A stretch of DNA of 64,000 nt from Culex pipiens pallens (Eukaryota > Arthropoda > Insecta > Diptera > Culicidae), in the NCBI RefSeq assembly GCF_016801865.2, contig NC_068939.1, positions 129,608,917 to 129,672,916 of the forward strand, given 5' to 3'. The first letter of the stretch is position 1; every line of letters begins with the position of its first letter. Made by a program: the position numbers and the translations under genes. The notes below the pieces were generated by a model that was given only the letters and a program-made list of their open reading frames with translations, did not search any database and was not told where the DNA came from. Shown here piece after piece: positions 1-12,870 of the stretch.

Positions 1-1149
1 CTAAATAAATTTTAAAAAAGTTGAAACTATTGACAATTTTTGAAAAATGCAGAAACTTGAAAATTTTAGCTTGGTTACATGCATGTAGAAAATCACAAAA
101 TTTCATATTACAGAAAATTTATTAAATCCACTTTCAATCACTCCTGAATTTCAATCACTCCTGAATGTTTCATGAAGATATTTCATGATTTAACTGAGTA
201 AGAGACGATTTAAGCTCAGAATTTTCCCATGCACAAAACGAACTGTCAAACTCTCTGAGCATTTTTCTCAAAACACTGAGTTGATTTACGGGTGCCACGA
301 TATCTCGAGATGGGGCGGACCAAATTGGCTGAAATTTTGGATGAAGACTCCCAAGACATATCCCATGTGCATGACGAAGCCCGATTTTGAAATTTTAAAT
401 TTTCAAAAAATACAAAAATCAAAAAGTGGCGTTTTTTTTATATGAAAAACACAAAAATGTTTCTATCTTTTTTTTAAATAGACTTTTGAAAATCGGCAAT
501 GTCAATATGTTTTTCATGTTTTCAAAACGTAAAACAGTTTTCTATTTATTTTTTTTCATTCAAAACGTAAACAACGATTGGTTTTTATTCGATAATTAAG
601 TTTTCCAATGACTGAAAATCAAGATTTATCTATAGTAATTTACCCAATCTCTGATACATTACAAAATAAAATCTAAAAGTTGCCTCCATTTTGGCCGCCA
701 TCTTAGATTACAGATAACTTAGGAACATTTCAAGAGTTTTTTAGCATTTTATTTTTCTGGGAATTAAAAAAAAAACTCTTGATTTTTGGCGTCATATTTT
801 GCGTCAGAGATCGAAATTTGGATTAAAATTTTTAACAAAAATTTCGTGAATCGATTTTCTGAAGCAAAATTTTGGGGTAAATGTAAAAACAGTGAAATTT
901 TTAAATTGTTAGAAATAATTTTTTTGCGACGGACTCATTAAATCAGGGAGATTTCAAGTTATCACCGCATACTTTCCCGATCACATGTTTCTCTCGCGCT
1001 AACCCAGACCACATAACAGCAGAGGAAAGAAATCCCGACCAACAGGCAACACTGAACGTGTTACGCGAGGCTTACATTCATATTTATTACTTCTTTCCCA
1101 TTGAACCTTTCCTACATAGCACTGCTTTCGTGAATCCGGATCTAGCAGC
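1..1149. other. AT-rich intergenic DNA without a recognisable gene
   Basis: No reading frame here has insect-like codon use, and no RNA gene is visible. A 17-bp unit (TTTCAATCACTCCTGAA) is repeated twice in tandem at about 132-166. The stretch ends at the 5-bp CAAGA that is duplicated on the far side of the large element starting at 1155. Confidence 0.6.
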
Positions 1150-2610
1150 CAAGACATGGTGTCGATCCAAATCCCAAAATAAAATTCCCTGACTTTTCCC
1201 TGACCTCTCCAGACCACCTTTTTTTATTTTCTATTTTTTACTAATATATTGTTTGGAGCGTTATTATGGTTTCATGCATTTTCCTTTTTGAATATTGGAA
1301 ATTTAAGATATTGAAAAACTTCAATGACTTTTTTATTTTATTTTTTTAGTGATGGATTCTGCAAAAACTTAAAAACTTTTTTTATTTTGTGAATCATTTT
1401 TTTCTTATCGAACATCCAAAATGAGCAACCATAAAATTGTCCTATGTTTATATCAGGTGATGCCATTTTAAATGTTGCCTTTACCAAAAAATCTAGAGTT
1501 TTTTTTTTTTTTGAATGTGTCCTATAAACATATGAAACACAATAGCTTACAGGACCTTCTAAAAAAACCCTAGAAAAAATAAATAATTACAATTGTTGCA
1601 TATTTTAAATTGCGATTAGTTGTTTCACTTCATTTCCTAAAGAAAATTTAAAGTTAAAAATTAAAAAAAAAATCAATTGAAAATTTGTATCAAAGTAAGA
1701 AGTCATGTTTAATTTTAAAATTGTTGCCTTTTGCCGAATTTTAAAACGAATTCCTCCTTCTTAAATAATTTAAATAATCTTACAAAATTTATGTTTGCTA
1801 TAAAATAAAAAAAAATGTTCCTACCTTGACCAGAGCCTACAGACGATCATTCACACGATCAATACATTTTATAAAAATAAAAAGAAAATACAACCTGTTC
1901 GATTTTTTCAAAAAGTCATTATTTAACAAACTTAGATATTTGGGTGTTTTGGAATAGATTCCAAATTTAAGCTCGATATGACCACGGGAACTCCTCCTTG
2001 TAACCCCTTGAATGTAGTTTGGGAAAAATATGTAAAATGTAGTTGTACAATCCCTATGAAATCTCGGATGCAGATTTGTTACGGGAAAGTCGAAAAAAAT
2101 CCGTGCCGAATCCGCGCCGACCGAAACCCCAATCCGCGCGAAATCCGCCCCATATAAAAAAAATCGCGACCAACATTCAAGAAATGTTATTTCCGAAGAA
2201 AAAACTAACACAGAAAGTATTGGATAAAAAAAATGAAACTCGTTTTATGTTTGAAGGAATGAATGCAAAAAATCCTGTTAAAAAATACCTCAAGAGACAT
2301 CAAGAAAAGTGTCACAAAAAAACAATATTTTTGCAAATCAAAGGGACTTAACAATAATTTTGATTTGACCAACATAAACAAAATAGAAAATTAGAAACCA
2401 ATATAAACAAAATTTAATTTAACTTCAAAAATATAAGCTTAAAAAACCAAAATCTCAAATTTTAATATGATTAAATTTTAGATTTCGAAATTCCAAAAAT
2501 TCAAAATCTATGAATTTTAGTACTGATTGTATTCCAAATTCCTCACTTAAATTTCATTCCAAAACAAATTGCATTTCCAATATTTGAAATACTTTGTTCT
2601 ATTAAAGGAT

Positions 2611-3822
2611 GTAAGAATTTAAGAATTCAAGAATTAAAGAATTAAAGAATTAAAGAATTAAAGAATTAAAGAATTAAAGAATTAAAGAATTAAAGAATTA
2701 AAGAATTAAAGAATTAAAGAATTAAAGAATTAAAGAATTAAAGAATTAAAGAATTAAAGAATTAAAGAATTAAAGAATTAAAGAATTAAAGAATTAAAGA
2801 ATTAAAGAATTAAAGAATTAAAGAATTAAAGAATTAAAGAATTAAAGAATTAAAGAATTAAAGAATTAAAGAATTAAAGAATTAAAAAATTAAAGAATTA
2901 AAGAATTAAAGAATTAAAGAATTAAAGAATTAAAGAATTAAAGAATTAAAGAATTTAAGAATTTAAGAATTAAAGAATTTAAGAATTTAAGAATTTAAGA
3001 ATTTAAGAATTTAAGAATTTAAGAATTTAAGAATTTAAGAATTTAAGAATTTAAGAATTTAAGAATTTAAGAATTTAAGAATTTAAGAATTTAAGAATTT
3101 AAGAATTTAAGAATTTAAGAATTTAAGAATTTAAGAATTTAAGAATTTAAGAATTTAAGAATTTAAGAATTTAAGAATTTAAGAATTTAAGAATTTAAGA
3201 ATTTAAGAATTTAAGAATTTAAGAATTTAAGAATTTAAGAATTTAAGAATTTAAGAATTTAAGAATGTAAGAATTTAAGAATTTAAGAATTTAAGAATTT
3301 AAGAATTTAAGAATTTAAGAATTTAAGAATTTAAGAATTTAAGAATTTAAGAATTTAAGAATTTAAGAATTTAAGAATTTAAGAATTTAAGAATTTAAGA
3401 ATTTAAGAATTTAAGAATTTAAGGATTTAAGAATTTAAGAATTTAAGAATTTAAGAATTTAAGAATTTAAGAATTTAAGAATTTAAGAATTTAAGAATTT
3501 AAGAATTTAAGAATTTAAGAATTTAAGAATTTAAGAATTTAAGAATTTAAGAATTTAAGAATTTAAGAATTTAAGAATTTAAGAATTTAAGAATTTGAGA
3601 ATTTAAGAATTTAAGAATTTAAGAATTTAAGAATTTAAGAATTTAAGAATTTAAGAATTTAAGAATTTAAGAATTTAAGAATTTAAGAATTTAAGAATTT
3701 AAGAATTTAAGAATTTAAGAATTTAAGAATTTAAGAATTTAAGAATTTAAGAATTTAGGAATTTAAGAATTTAAGAATTTAAGAATTTAAGAATTTAAGA
3801 ATTTAAGAATTTAAGAATTTAA
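2611..3822. repeat. 1.2-kb array of an 8-bp unit (TTAAAGAA then TTTAAGAA), outer E copy
   Basis: About 40 units of TTAAAGAA are followed, after a short mixed zone near 2950, by about 100 units of TTTAAGAA. Rare interruptions (an AAAAAATT near 2885, GAATGTAAG near 3265, AAGGATTT near 3423, TTTGAGAA near 3596) mark fixed positions and recur in the second array. Confidence 0.95.
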
Positions 3823-5866
3823 TAATAAATTTTTTGTGTTGTTTTAGAATATTGATATTGATTTTTTTAATTTTTATTTTATAAATCTTTTCATTTCTTT
3901 ATTAATATAATTTTTTTTTGTTTTTTCAATAGTATTTTTCCTAATTTTATTTCCTAATTTCTGAATAATCCAATTTTAAATGTTGGAGCTGTAATTTTTT
4001 TATATACAGTCGACTCTCTGGTTGTCAATATCCAAGGGACCGTCGAGGAAGAGAAGCATCAGTTTACAGAACGATGCAAAATGAAACTCGATTGAAATTG
4101 TTTTTTTCTTGCTAGCCAGCTATGGGAGAGAATCATGGCAACGTCCAGCAAATAAAAACAAAGAAATGTCAAACAACCTTCAAAGCTTCGTTTCTCAAAG
4201 CAAAATTTCTATGCAAGCCATGAGAAAATGAAATTATTGACAACCGGAATAGATTTTTAGAGCAAATAGAATCCAACGGACCGTCGAGGAAGAGATCCTT
4301 CAAGCAAGAGAAAATATCGAGGAATAAAGACAATCGAAGTATGCAGTTTGAAGGGACTGAAGAATTCATCGGTACATGGAGCAATATTGATATCGAGAAG
4401 ATCGACACATGGTGTCGATCCAAATCCCAAAATAAAATTCCCTGACTTTTCCCTGACCTCTCCAGACCACCTTTTTTTATTTTCTATTTTTTACTAATAT
4501 ATTGTTTGGAGCGTTATTATGGTTTCATGCATTTTTCTTTTTGAATATTGGAAATTTAAGATATTGAAAAACTTCAATGACTTTTTTATTTTATTTTTTT
4601 AGTGATGGATTCTGCAAAAACATAAAAACCTTTTTTTATTTTGTCAATAATTTTTTTCTTATCGAACATCGAACAAATGAGCAACCATAAAATTGTCCTA
4701 TGTTTATATCAGGTGATGCCATTTTAAATGTTGCCTTTACCAAAAAATCTAGAGTTTTTTTTTTTTTTGAATGTGTCCTATAAACATATGAAACACAATA
4801 GCTTACAGGACCTTCTAAAAAAACCCTAGAAAAAATAAATAATTACAATTGTTGCATATTTTAAATTGCGATTAGTTGTTTCACTTCATTTCCTAAAGAA
4901 AATTTAAAGTTAAAAATTAAAAAAAAAATCAATTGAAAATTTGTATCAAAGTAAGAAGTCATGTTTAATTTTAAAATTGTTGCCTTTTGCCGAATTTTAA
5001 AACGAATTCCTCCTTCTTAAATAATTTAAATAATCTTACAAAATTTATGTTTGCTATAAAATAAAAAAAAATGTTCCTACCTTGACCAGAGCCTACAGAC
5101 GATCATTCACACGATCAATACATTTTATAAAAATAAAAAGAAAATACAACCTGTTCGATTTTTTCAAAAAGTCATTATTTAACAAACTTAGATATTTGGG
5201 TGTTTTGGAATAGATTCCAAATTTAAGCTCGATATGACCACGGGAACTCCTCCTTGTAACCCCTTGAATGTAGTTTGGGAAAAATATGTAAAATGTAGTT
5301 GTACAATCCCTATGAAATCTCGGATGCAGATTTGTTACGGGAAAGTCGAAAAAAATCCGTGCCGAATCCGCGCCGACCGAAACCCCAATCCGCGCGAAAT
5401 CCGCCCCATATAAAAAAAATCGCGACCAACATTCAAGAAATGTTATTTCCGAAGAAAAAACTAACACAGAAAGTATTGGATAAAAAAAATGAAACTCGTT
5501 TTATGTTTGAAGGAATGAATGCAAAAAATCCTGTTAAAAAATACCTCAAGAGACATCAAGAAAAGTGTCACAAAAAAACAATATTTTTGCAAATCAAAGG
5601 GACTTAACAATAATTTTGATTTGACCAACATAAACAAAATAGAAAATTAGAAACCAATATAAACAAAATTTAATTTAACTTCAAAAATATAAGCTTAAAA
5701 AACCAAAATCTCAAATTTTAATATGATTAAATTTTAGATTTCGAAATTCCAAAAATTCAAAATCTATGAATTTTAGTACTGATTGTATTCCAAATTCCTC
5801 ACTTAAATTTCATTCCAAAACAAATTGCATTTCCAATATTTGAAATACTTTGTTCTATTAAAGGAT

Positions 5867-7078
5867 GTAAGAATTTAAGAATTCAAGAATTAAAGAATTA
5901 AAGAATTAAAGAATTAAAGAATTAAAGAATTAAAGAATTAAAGAATTAAAGAATTAAAGAATTAAAGAATTAAAGAATTAAAGAATTAAAGAATTAAAGA
6001 ATTAAAGAATTAAAGAATTAAAGAATTAAAGAATTAAAGAATTAAAGAATTAAAGAATTAAAGAATTAAAGAATTAAAGAATTAAAGAATTAAAGAATTA
6101 AAGAATTAAAGAATTAAAGAATTAAAGAATTAAAGAATTAAAGAATTAAAAAATTAAAGAATTAAAGAATTAAAGAATTAAAGAATTAAAGAATTAAAGA
6201 ATTAAAGAATTTAAGAATTTAAGAATTAAAGAATTTAAGAATTTAAGAATTTAAGAATTTAAGAATTTAAGAATTTAAGAATTTAAGAATTTAAGAATTT
6301 AAGAATTTAAGAATTTAAGAATTTAAGAATTTAAGAATTTAAGAATTTAAGAATTTAAGAATTTAAGAATTTAAGAATTTAAGAATTTAAGAATTTAAGA
6401 ATTTAAGAATTTAAGAATTTAAGAATTTAAGAATTTAAGAATTTAAGAATTTAAGAATTTAAGAATTTAAGAATTTAAGAATTTAAGAATTTAAGAATTT
6501 AAGAATTTAAGAATGTAAGAATTTAAGAATTTAAGAATTTAAGAATTTAAGAATTTAAGAATTTAAGAATTTAAGAATTTAAGAATTTAAGAATTTAAGA
6601 ATTTAAGAATTTAAGAATTTAAGAATTTAAGAATTTAAGAATTTAAGAATTTAAGAATTTAAGAATTTAAGGATTTAAGAATTTAAGAATTTAAGAATTT
6701 AAGAATTTAAGAATTTAAGAATTTAAGAATTTAAGAATTTAAGAATTTAAGAATTTAAGAATTTAAGAATTTAAGAATTTAAGAATTTAAGAATTTAAGA
6801 ATTTAAGAATTTAAGAATTTAAGAATTTAAGAATTTAAGAATTTGAGAATTTAAGAATTTAAGAATTTAAGAATTTAAGAATTTAAGAATTTAAGAATTT
6901 AAGAATTTAAGAATTTAAGAATTTAAGAATTTAAGAATTTAAGAATTTAAGAATTTAAGAATTTAAGAATTTAAGAATTTAAGAATTTAAGAATTTAAGA
7001 ATTTAGGAATTTAAGAATTTAAGAATTTAAGAATTTAAGAATTTAAGAATTTAAGAATTTAAGAATTTAAGAATTTAA
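5867..7078. repeat. Duplicate 8-bp-unit array inside the inner E copy
   Basis: Same unit change and same series of interruptions as the array at 2611-3822, including the single GTAAG, GGATTT and TTTGAG variants. The position of GGATTT relative to the flank is shifted by about one 8-bp unit, and the shift is cancelled before the array ends. The array therefore travelled with the element rather than expanding independently. Confidence 0.95.
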
Positions 7079-7262
7079 TAATAAATTTTTTGTGTTGTTT
7101 TAGAATATTGATATTGATTTTTTTAATTTTTATTTTATAAATCTTTTCATTTCTTTATTAATATAATTTTTTTTTGTTTTTTCAATAGTATTTTTCCTAA
7201 TTTTATTTCCTAATTTCTGAATAATCCAATTTTAAATGTTGGAGCTGTAATTTTTTTATATA

Positions 7263-7679
7263 CAGTCGACTCTCTGGTTGTCAATATCCAAGGGACCGTC
7301 GAGGAAGAGAAGCATCAGTTTACAGAACGATGCAAAATGAAACTCGATTGAAATTGTTTTTTTCTTGCTAGCCAGCTATGGGAGAGAATCATGGCAACGT
7401 CCAGCAAATAAAAACAAAGAAATGTCAAACAACCTTCAAAGCTTCGTTTCTCAAAGCAAAATTTCTATGCAAGCCATGAGAAAATGAAATTATTGACAAC
7501 CGGAATAGATTTTTAGAGCAAATAGAATCCAACGGACCGTCGAGGAAGAGATCCTTCAAGCAAGAGAAAATATCGAGGAATAAAGACAATCGAAGTATGC
7601 AGTTTGAAGGGACTGAAGAATTCATCGGTACATGGAGCAATATTGATATCGAGAAGATCGACAGCCAGAGAGTCGACTG
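7263..7679. mobile_element. Intact pogo-like MITE (P) inside the inner E copy
   Basis: A 417-bp element bounded by CAGTCGACTCTCTGG and its inverse CCAGAGAGTCGACTG, with TA on each side (7261-7262 and 7680-7681). A CAGT/ACTG end at a TA site is the pattern of pogo/Tigger (Tc1-mariner superfamily) elements. An internal segment (GACCGTCGAGGAAGAG) occurs twice. No transposase is present. Confidence 0.75.
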
Positions 7680-8429
7680 TATTTTTTTATTTTTTTCAAG
7701 AATGTTCAAATTAAAAAAAATATTTCTACTGGTTGAATCCCATCTAAAATTCAAAAGCGGAGAGGCTTCTGTTACGTCCAATCAAGCTCATATTTGGGAT
7801 AGAAGCACAGTACACCCACTGGAACATGCCCAATAATAATTTTTGTTTCATCCAAATGTCTGTATCTTCAGGAATAGTTTGAAATATGATTAAGATTCAC
7901 AAGATTAAAATTGAATGTATCCAGTATAAAAGAACACTAAATGAGGATAAAAAAAAAATACTCAAAACTTTAAAGAAATTAAATATTCATAGTCAGTATG
8001 TTTAAAAATTAGTTGAGTGTAGTAATACATTTATTTAGGAAATCCTCAACAACACATTTAAAAAATATCTCTTCATAATCTTCATCTTTCGACGTTTCTT
8101 ATTGAGAAAATACAAACAAAATTTTTCGGATTCAATTAATAATAATCGAAGTTTTTGCACTCAACGAAAAAAAAAAAAACAAATTATCCTAATTCTTGAT
8201 GATATTTTTCTTTATAAGTTGAAAGTAATTTTATCTCTCTCAATGTTTTTTTTAATTAAAATTGCTACCGCGCGAAATTCGCGCCGTCCTTAACAACCCT
8301 GTTTATTCCATATTTTTTTGTTTTATTTCTTTAATTCTTGAATTTATTTCTTTAATTTTAAATTCCATTCAATATTTTGCTTACATTTTAGATTACACAA
8401 AATTAGATTACTTCGTGAAAGAAAATACT

Positions 8430-8626
8430 TGGTGGGACAATTATGCGTAGGAGTGTAACGATGGGACAAACAGACTTGATGTTGTTTTTGATGAGTTTCC
8501 GAACAAAGTACTATTTTTATGAGTTTTTCGAAAAGTATACGACAAACTAAACTTTAAAAAGTCAAAAGATCAAAATCGTCAAAAAATGACATGGGACAAT
8601 CATGCGTAGAACGGCAGAAGACTAAA
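8430..8626. repeat. Fragment of the GGGACAATTATGCGTAG MITE family within E
   Basis: Contains GGTGGGACAATTATGCGTAG at the left and ATGGGACAATCATGCGTAGA followed by ACGGCAG at the right, with the GACTTGATGTTGTTTTTGAT interior. The same family is present as a complete inverted-repeat element at 20004-20395 in the opposite orientation. A duplicate lies at about 10058-10254 in the outer E copy. Confidence 0.65.
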
Positions 8627-8664
8627 GTAAAATTTTGGAAAATTTTCTTACCTTGTGCGCTAGT

Positions 8665-8906
8665 AGGGGAAATTCTCGTATGTTTGGCAGGTTAAGCACT
8701 CGCTCCTAACTTCATCCAATTTGCTGATTTTCACTATTTAAACAACTAATTTTGCAAAACTTTTGATAGAAACTTGCTTGCTCACTTCTTATTGAGCTAT
8801 TTATCACTCGATTTCAGTTGAAAACGCTTTTTATTAATTTTAATTGAATGTCAAAGTTCTGACCTGCCAACATTAGAGTCACGCTGGAATTAGAAGCTTT
8901 TCCCCT
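8665..8906. mobile_element. AGGGGAA/TTCCCCT MITE carried inside E
   Basis: About 240 bp from AGGGGAAATTC to CTTTTCCCCT, sharing the interior (ACTTGCTTGCTCACTTCTTA followed by TTGAGCTATTTAT) with a second, independent copy at 41636-41879. The duplicate in the outer E copy lies 1628 bp further on. Confidence 0.6.
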
Positions 8907-10917
8907 AATTTGTAATTTTCAGTTGAACGCAAATTCAAATTATTTGATTTTTAAACATAAATATATTGCAAACAAGCCACGCGCATTTCATCGTGACCCT
9001 TTTCTTAATCATTTTTTAATATGGAGTTTTGCGTTTCTTCCGGACTGACCAATATAAAAAATTAAATATTATCAATGCTGCAAAGTTTGGCCTGGAAGAC
9101 ATTCAAATACATCATCTAGGGCGAATTTTCAAAAAGAAATGAAATTTTGTAGTCATATTTTTAAGATCATCGAAATTCCCTGACCCTGCTTAAAATTCCC
9201 TGACTTTCCCTGACTTTTCCAGGTCAAATAAAATTCCCTGACAATTCCAGGTTTTCCCTGACTTTTCCAGAAATCGACACCATGTCGACAGCCAGAGAGT
9301 CGACTGTATTTTTTTATTTTTTTCAAGAATGTTCAAATTAAAAAAAATATTTCTACTGGTTGAATCCCATCTAAAATTCAAAAGCGGAGAGGCTTCTGTT
9401 ACGTCCAATCAAGCTCATATTTGGGATAGAAGCACAGTACACCCACTGGAACATGCCCAATAATAATTTTTGTTTCATCCAAATGTCTGTATCTTCAGGA
9501 ATAGTTTGAAATATGATTAAGATTCACAAGATTAAAATTGAATGTATCCAGTATAAAAGAACACTAAATGAGGATAAAAAAAAAATACTCAAAACTTTAA
9601 AGAAATTAAATATTCATAGTCAGTATGTTTAAAAATTAGTTGAGTGTAGTAATACATTTATTTAGGAAATCCTCAACAACACATTTAAAAAATATCTCTT
9701 CATAATCTTCATCTTTCGACGTTTCTTATTGAGAAAATACAAACAAAATTTTTCGGATTCAATTAATAATAATCGAAGTTTTTGCACTCAACGAAAAAAA
9801 AAAAAAACAAATTATCCTAATTCTTGATGATATTTTTCTTTATAAGTTGAAAGTAATTTTATCTCTCTCAATGTTTTTTTTAATTAAAATTGCTACCGCG
9901 CGAAATTCGCGCCGTCCTTAACAACCCTGTTTATTCCATATTTTTTTGTTTTATTTCTTTAATTCTTGAATTTATTTCTTTAATTTTAAATTCCATTCAA
10001 TATTTTGCTTACATTTTAGATTACACAAAATTAGATTACTTCGTGAAAGAAAATACTTGGTGGGACAATTATGCGTAGGAGTGTAACGATGGGACAAACA
10101 GACTTGATGTTGTTTTTGATGAGTTTCCGAACAAAGTACTATTTTTATGAGTTTTTCGAAAAGTATACGACAAACTAAACTTTAAAAAGTCAAAAGATCA
10201 AAATCGTCAAAAAATGACATGGGACAATCATGCGTAGAACGGCAGAAGACTAAAGTAAAATTTTGGAAAATTTTCTTACCTTGTGCGCTAGTAGGGGAAA
10301 TTCTCGTATGTTTGGCAGGTTAAGCACTCGCTCCTAACTTCATCCAATTTGCTGATTTTCACTATTTAAACAACTAATTTTGCAAAACTTTTGATAGAAA
10401 CTTGCTTGCTCACTTCTTATTGAGCTATTTATCACTCGATTTCAGTTGAAAACGCTTTTTATTAATTTTAATTGAATGTCAAAGTTCTGACCTGCCAACA
10501 TTAGAGTCACGCTGGAATTAGAAGCTTTTCCCCTAATTTGTAATTTTCAGTTGAACGCAAATTCAAATTATTTGATTTTTAAACATAAATATATTGCAAA
10601 CAAGCCACGCGCATTTCATCGTGACCCTTTTCTTAATCATTTTTTAATATGGAGTTTTGCGTTTCTTCCGGACTGACCAATATAAAAAATTAAATATTAT
10701 CAATGCTGCAAAGTTTGGCCTGGAAGACATTCAAATACATCATCTAGGGCGAATTTTCAAAAAGAAATGAAATTTTGTAGTCATATTTTTAAGATCATCG
10801 AAATTCCCTGACCCTGCTTAAAATTCCCTGACTTTCCCTGACTTTTCCAGGTCAAATAAAATTCCCTGACAATTCCAGGTTTTCCCTGACTTTTCCAGAA
10901 ATCGACACCATGCAAGA

Positions 10918-12250
10918 TGGGATATGATGGTCTAGGAACGGGAATCTAATGATTTGATGGGATTTCCTAGAAGAGCTTGGGTACACCATAGATCATAGTT
11001 TGTGTTTTGATTTGCCACCCAGAGGGTTAGTATTCATGAATGTACACGAAAGTTTTAAAAATTTACCGTAAGGAATTTCGCCTTCATTCATGGATTGCTC
11101 CACCTCAAGTGTGTGAGAGATAGACGATGATGATGCTGATTCTGCTCTCGTTGTCGAGTTGTTCTTCTAGCTCGGGGTTTTTTTTCGGATGTAAGATCAA
11201 TTTTTAGTATTATTATTTCTCAAGTAATCCACGGGGCAATCTGGTCACAGAACACAGACACTGAAACGTATATTTTGGGCTATTTTTTCCTTCACTTTCT
11301 AGTGCACAGCGTAATAAACTTTTTGCTCCCAAAACGACGACGAAGACGACGACGGCCAAGACGGTGACGACATTATCTTTCTCGAGCAATAATGTTGAAT
11401 GTTATTCTTTTTGGTTTTGTTGTTGTTATTCATCACACACCACAAAGGAACACGAAAGTATCAGGCAAAGGAAACGAGAATGTAAAAATCACACCAACAC
11501 GCACATTATTTCAGTGTAGGACAGACAAGCAAGACAGACACAGAGTATAACCCTGAGTTTTTTTTTTTCGTTTTTCTTTTAAAATTAATTTAAGAAACGC
11601 ACTTTTTTTCCTTGAACACGACGTAGTAGGCAATGATCCTGCGGGATTATGAAACGTCTCCCCTAATCAATCCTCTAATGATCAATTTGACCCTATCCCG
11701 TGGTAGGCCATGAATTCTCTTCCTCCAAGACACGCGGATTGCTTGGACAGGTCTGCCTGCCAGACAGACAGATACCGCAATTCTGATGCGTATTTTTCCT
11801 TCCTTCTATCCGACCTTTACACCGACGAAGCTTTAATTTGGCCACCTTTCAGCACTAACGCAGTGCTCACAAATCCCGTCACTAAGCTTGTCTATCTTCG
11901 ATTGAATCGCGAATTCGCGTGGTCACCACCGACGATTAAATTGTTGGACTTCTTTCGCCCCGTCGACGGAACGTACAGCTAATCACGACGATGTTGGTTG
12001 GACTGTGGTCTGAAAAAAGTTTTGACTTTTGCGTGGTTCCCCACAAATGGACGACGGCGAGACAGCGTTGCCAGTCGGAATGGTTTTTTTTTCGGTCTGA
12101 GCTGTGAATACGTCTACGCGACAGGCACTAAAGCATGCTTGAGGCGTATCCACGCGAGAACGAAGTGTTGGTTTTCGAGGTGAGGTTGGAACGTTCAATC
12201 GATTTTTTGTTAGGCCCTCTGGAAATTGTTGTTGCTTATCTTTTTTCAAT
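10918..12250. other. GC-richer single-copy island of unknown function
   Basis: From about 11030 the composition rises well above the surroundings, with CpG-rich runs such as (ACG)n near 11336-11360. The longest frames, 90 codons on + (11710-11982) and 88 on - (11983-12249), share no recognisable motif and use rare codons freely. A good splice donor (TCGAG/GTGAGG) occurs on + near 12180. This could be a promoter with a non-coding first exon, but nothing proves it. Confidence 0.35.
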
Positions 12251-12619
12251 GTAAATAGTCAAAAATATTCGGAATAATTTTATTTTACCCAAAAAAAATT
12301 CTATTTTTTTTTGCTTCTTTATTTTATTGGTTAAAATAATTAAAATCTACATCTTGTAATCAAATTCTAGCATATTATTCAATTCTTTTTTAGTAAAAAA
12401 ATAAATTCAAGACCTATAAAAAAATAAGCATTCAAATATTTAAAATTTCTAAAATTTCTCAATTTCTTGTTTCAAAAACTAAAAAATTCAAAAGTCATAA
12501 ATTCCATAATTCATTAAAAGCAATCAATAATTAAAAAAATCAAACAAGATAATTTTTTAAATTTTAAGATCCAGAAATTCGAACATTCTTAATTTTAAAA
12601 TTGATTACTCCAAAATAAA

Positions 12620-12870
12620 AAGATTTTATTTTTTTTTTATTTTTTTTTTTATTTTATTTTATTTTTTTTTATTTTATTTTTTTTTTTTTTGGGATGGTGA
12701 TCCAGCCGCACATCGTTGATGTCGAAACCTCTAAACTGGGCCCTCGTCCTGTCACGTCCGTCAGTAGTCTTGTCGTACATTACAACTAGAATCAGATCTG
12801 CCAATGAATTAGTACACTTCGACCAAATAAACACTGACGCTGTATGGATCTGACTCTAGAATAAATGCAC
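12620..12870 (-). mobile_element. Probable 3' end of a non-LTR retroposon with an A-rich tail
   Basis: Read on the - strand, about 170 bp of mixed-composition sequence ends in ATCACCATCCC followed by a long run of A with occasional T (12615-12690). A unique body followed by an A-rich tail is the usual mark of a 5'-truncated LINE or SINE copy. No reverse-transcriptase residues are left, so the family cannot be named. Confidence 0.4.

Larger units (their letters stand above)
4408..9284. mobile_element. Inner copy of TIR element E, inserted into the outer copy
   Basis: This 4877-bp copy has the same 12-bp terminal repeats as the outer element and is flanked by the perfect direct repeat TCGACA (4402-4407 and 9285-9290). 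That is the sequence found once in the uninterrupted pogo-like MITE carried inside this copy (around 7658-7663), so the empty site is known. Its left part (4408-7661) matches 1155-4407 and its right part (7664-9284) matches 9291-10912 almost base for base. The insertion is therefore recent. Confidence 0.9.
4007..9306. mobile_element. Second copy of MITE P, split by the inner E insertion
   Basis: The left 401 bp lie at 4007-4407 and the right 22 bp at 9285-9306. Together, less the 6-bp target duplication TCGACA, they make the same 417 bp as the intact copy. This copy belongs to the outer E element and was the landing site of the inner E copy. Confidence 0.85.
1155..10912. mobile_element. Outer copy of non-autonomous TIR element E, interrupted by a second copy of itself
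   Basis: The element starts CATGGTGTCGAT and ends ATCGACACCATG, a perfect 12-bp inverted terminal repeat. It is flanked by CAAGA on both sides (1150-1154 and 10913-10917). Repeated ATTCCCTGAC motifs lie just inside both ends, clustered at the right end, as transposase-binding subterminal repeats often do. After removal of the inserted copy (4408-9284) and one 6-bp target duplication it is about 4875 bp, nearly the size of the inner copy. No transposase can be recognised; the longest frames (102-124 codons) do not look coding. Its superfamily cannot be named from the sequence alone. Confidence 0.85.

Noticed and set aside
1837..2351. Overlapping 124- and 102-codon frames, repeated at 5093-5607
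   Set aside because: They are duplicated only because element E is duplicated, use AT-rich non-biased codons and have no transposase or other motif.
1155..10912. Simple tandem segmental duplications of 3.25 kb and 1.6 kb
   Set aside because: Junctions carry transposon ends and a 6-bp target duplication, so nested insertion explains both with one event.
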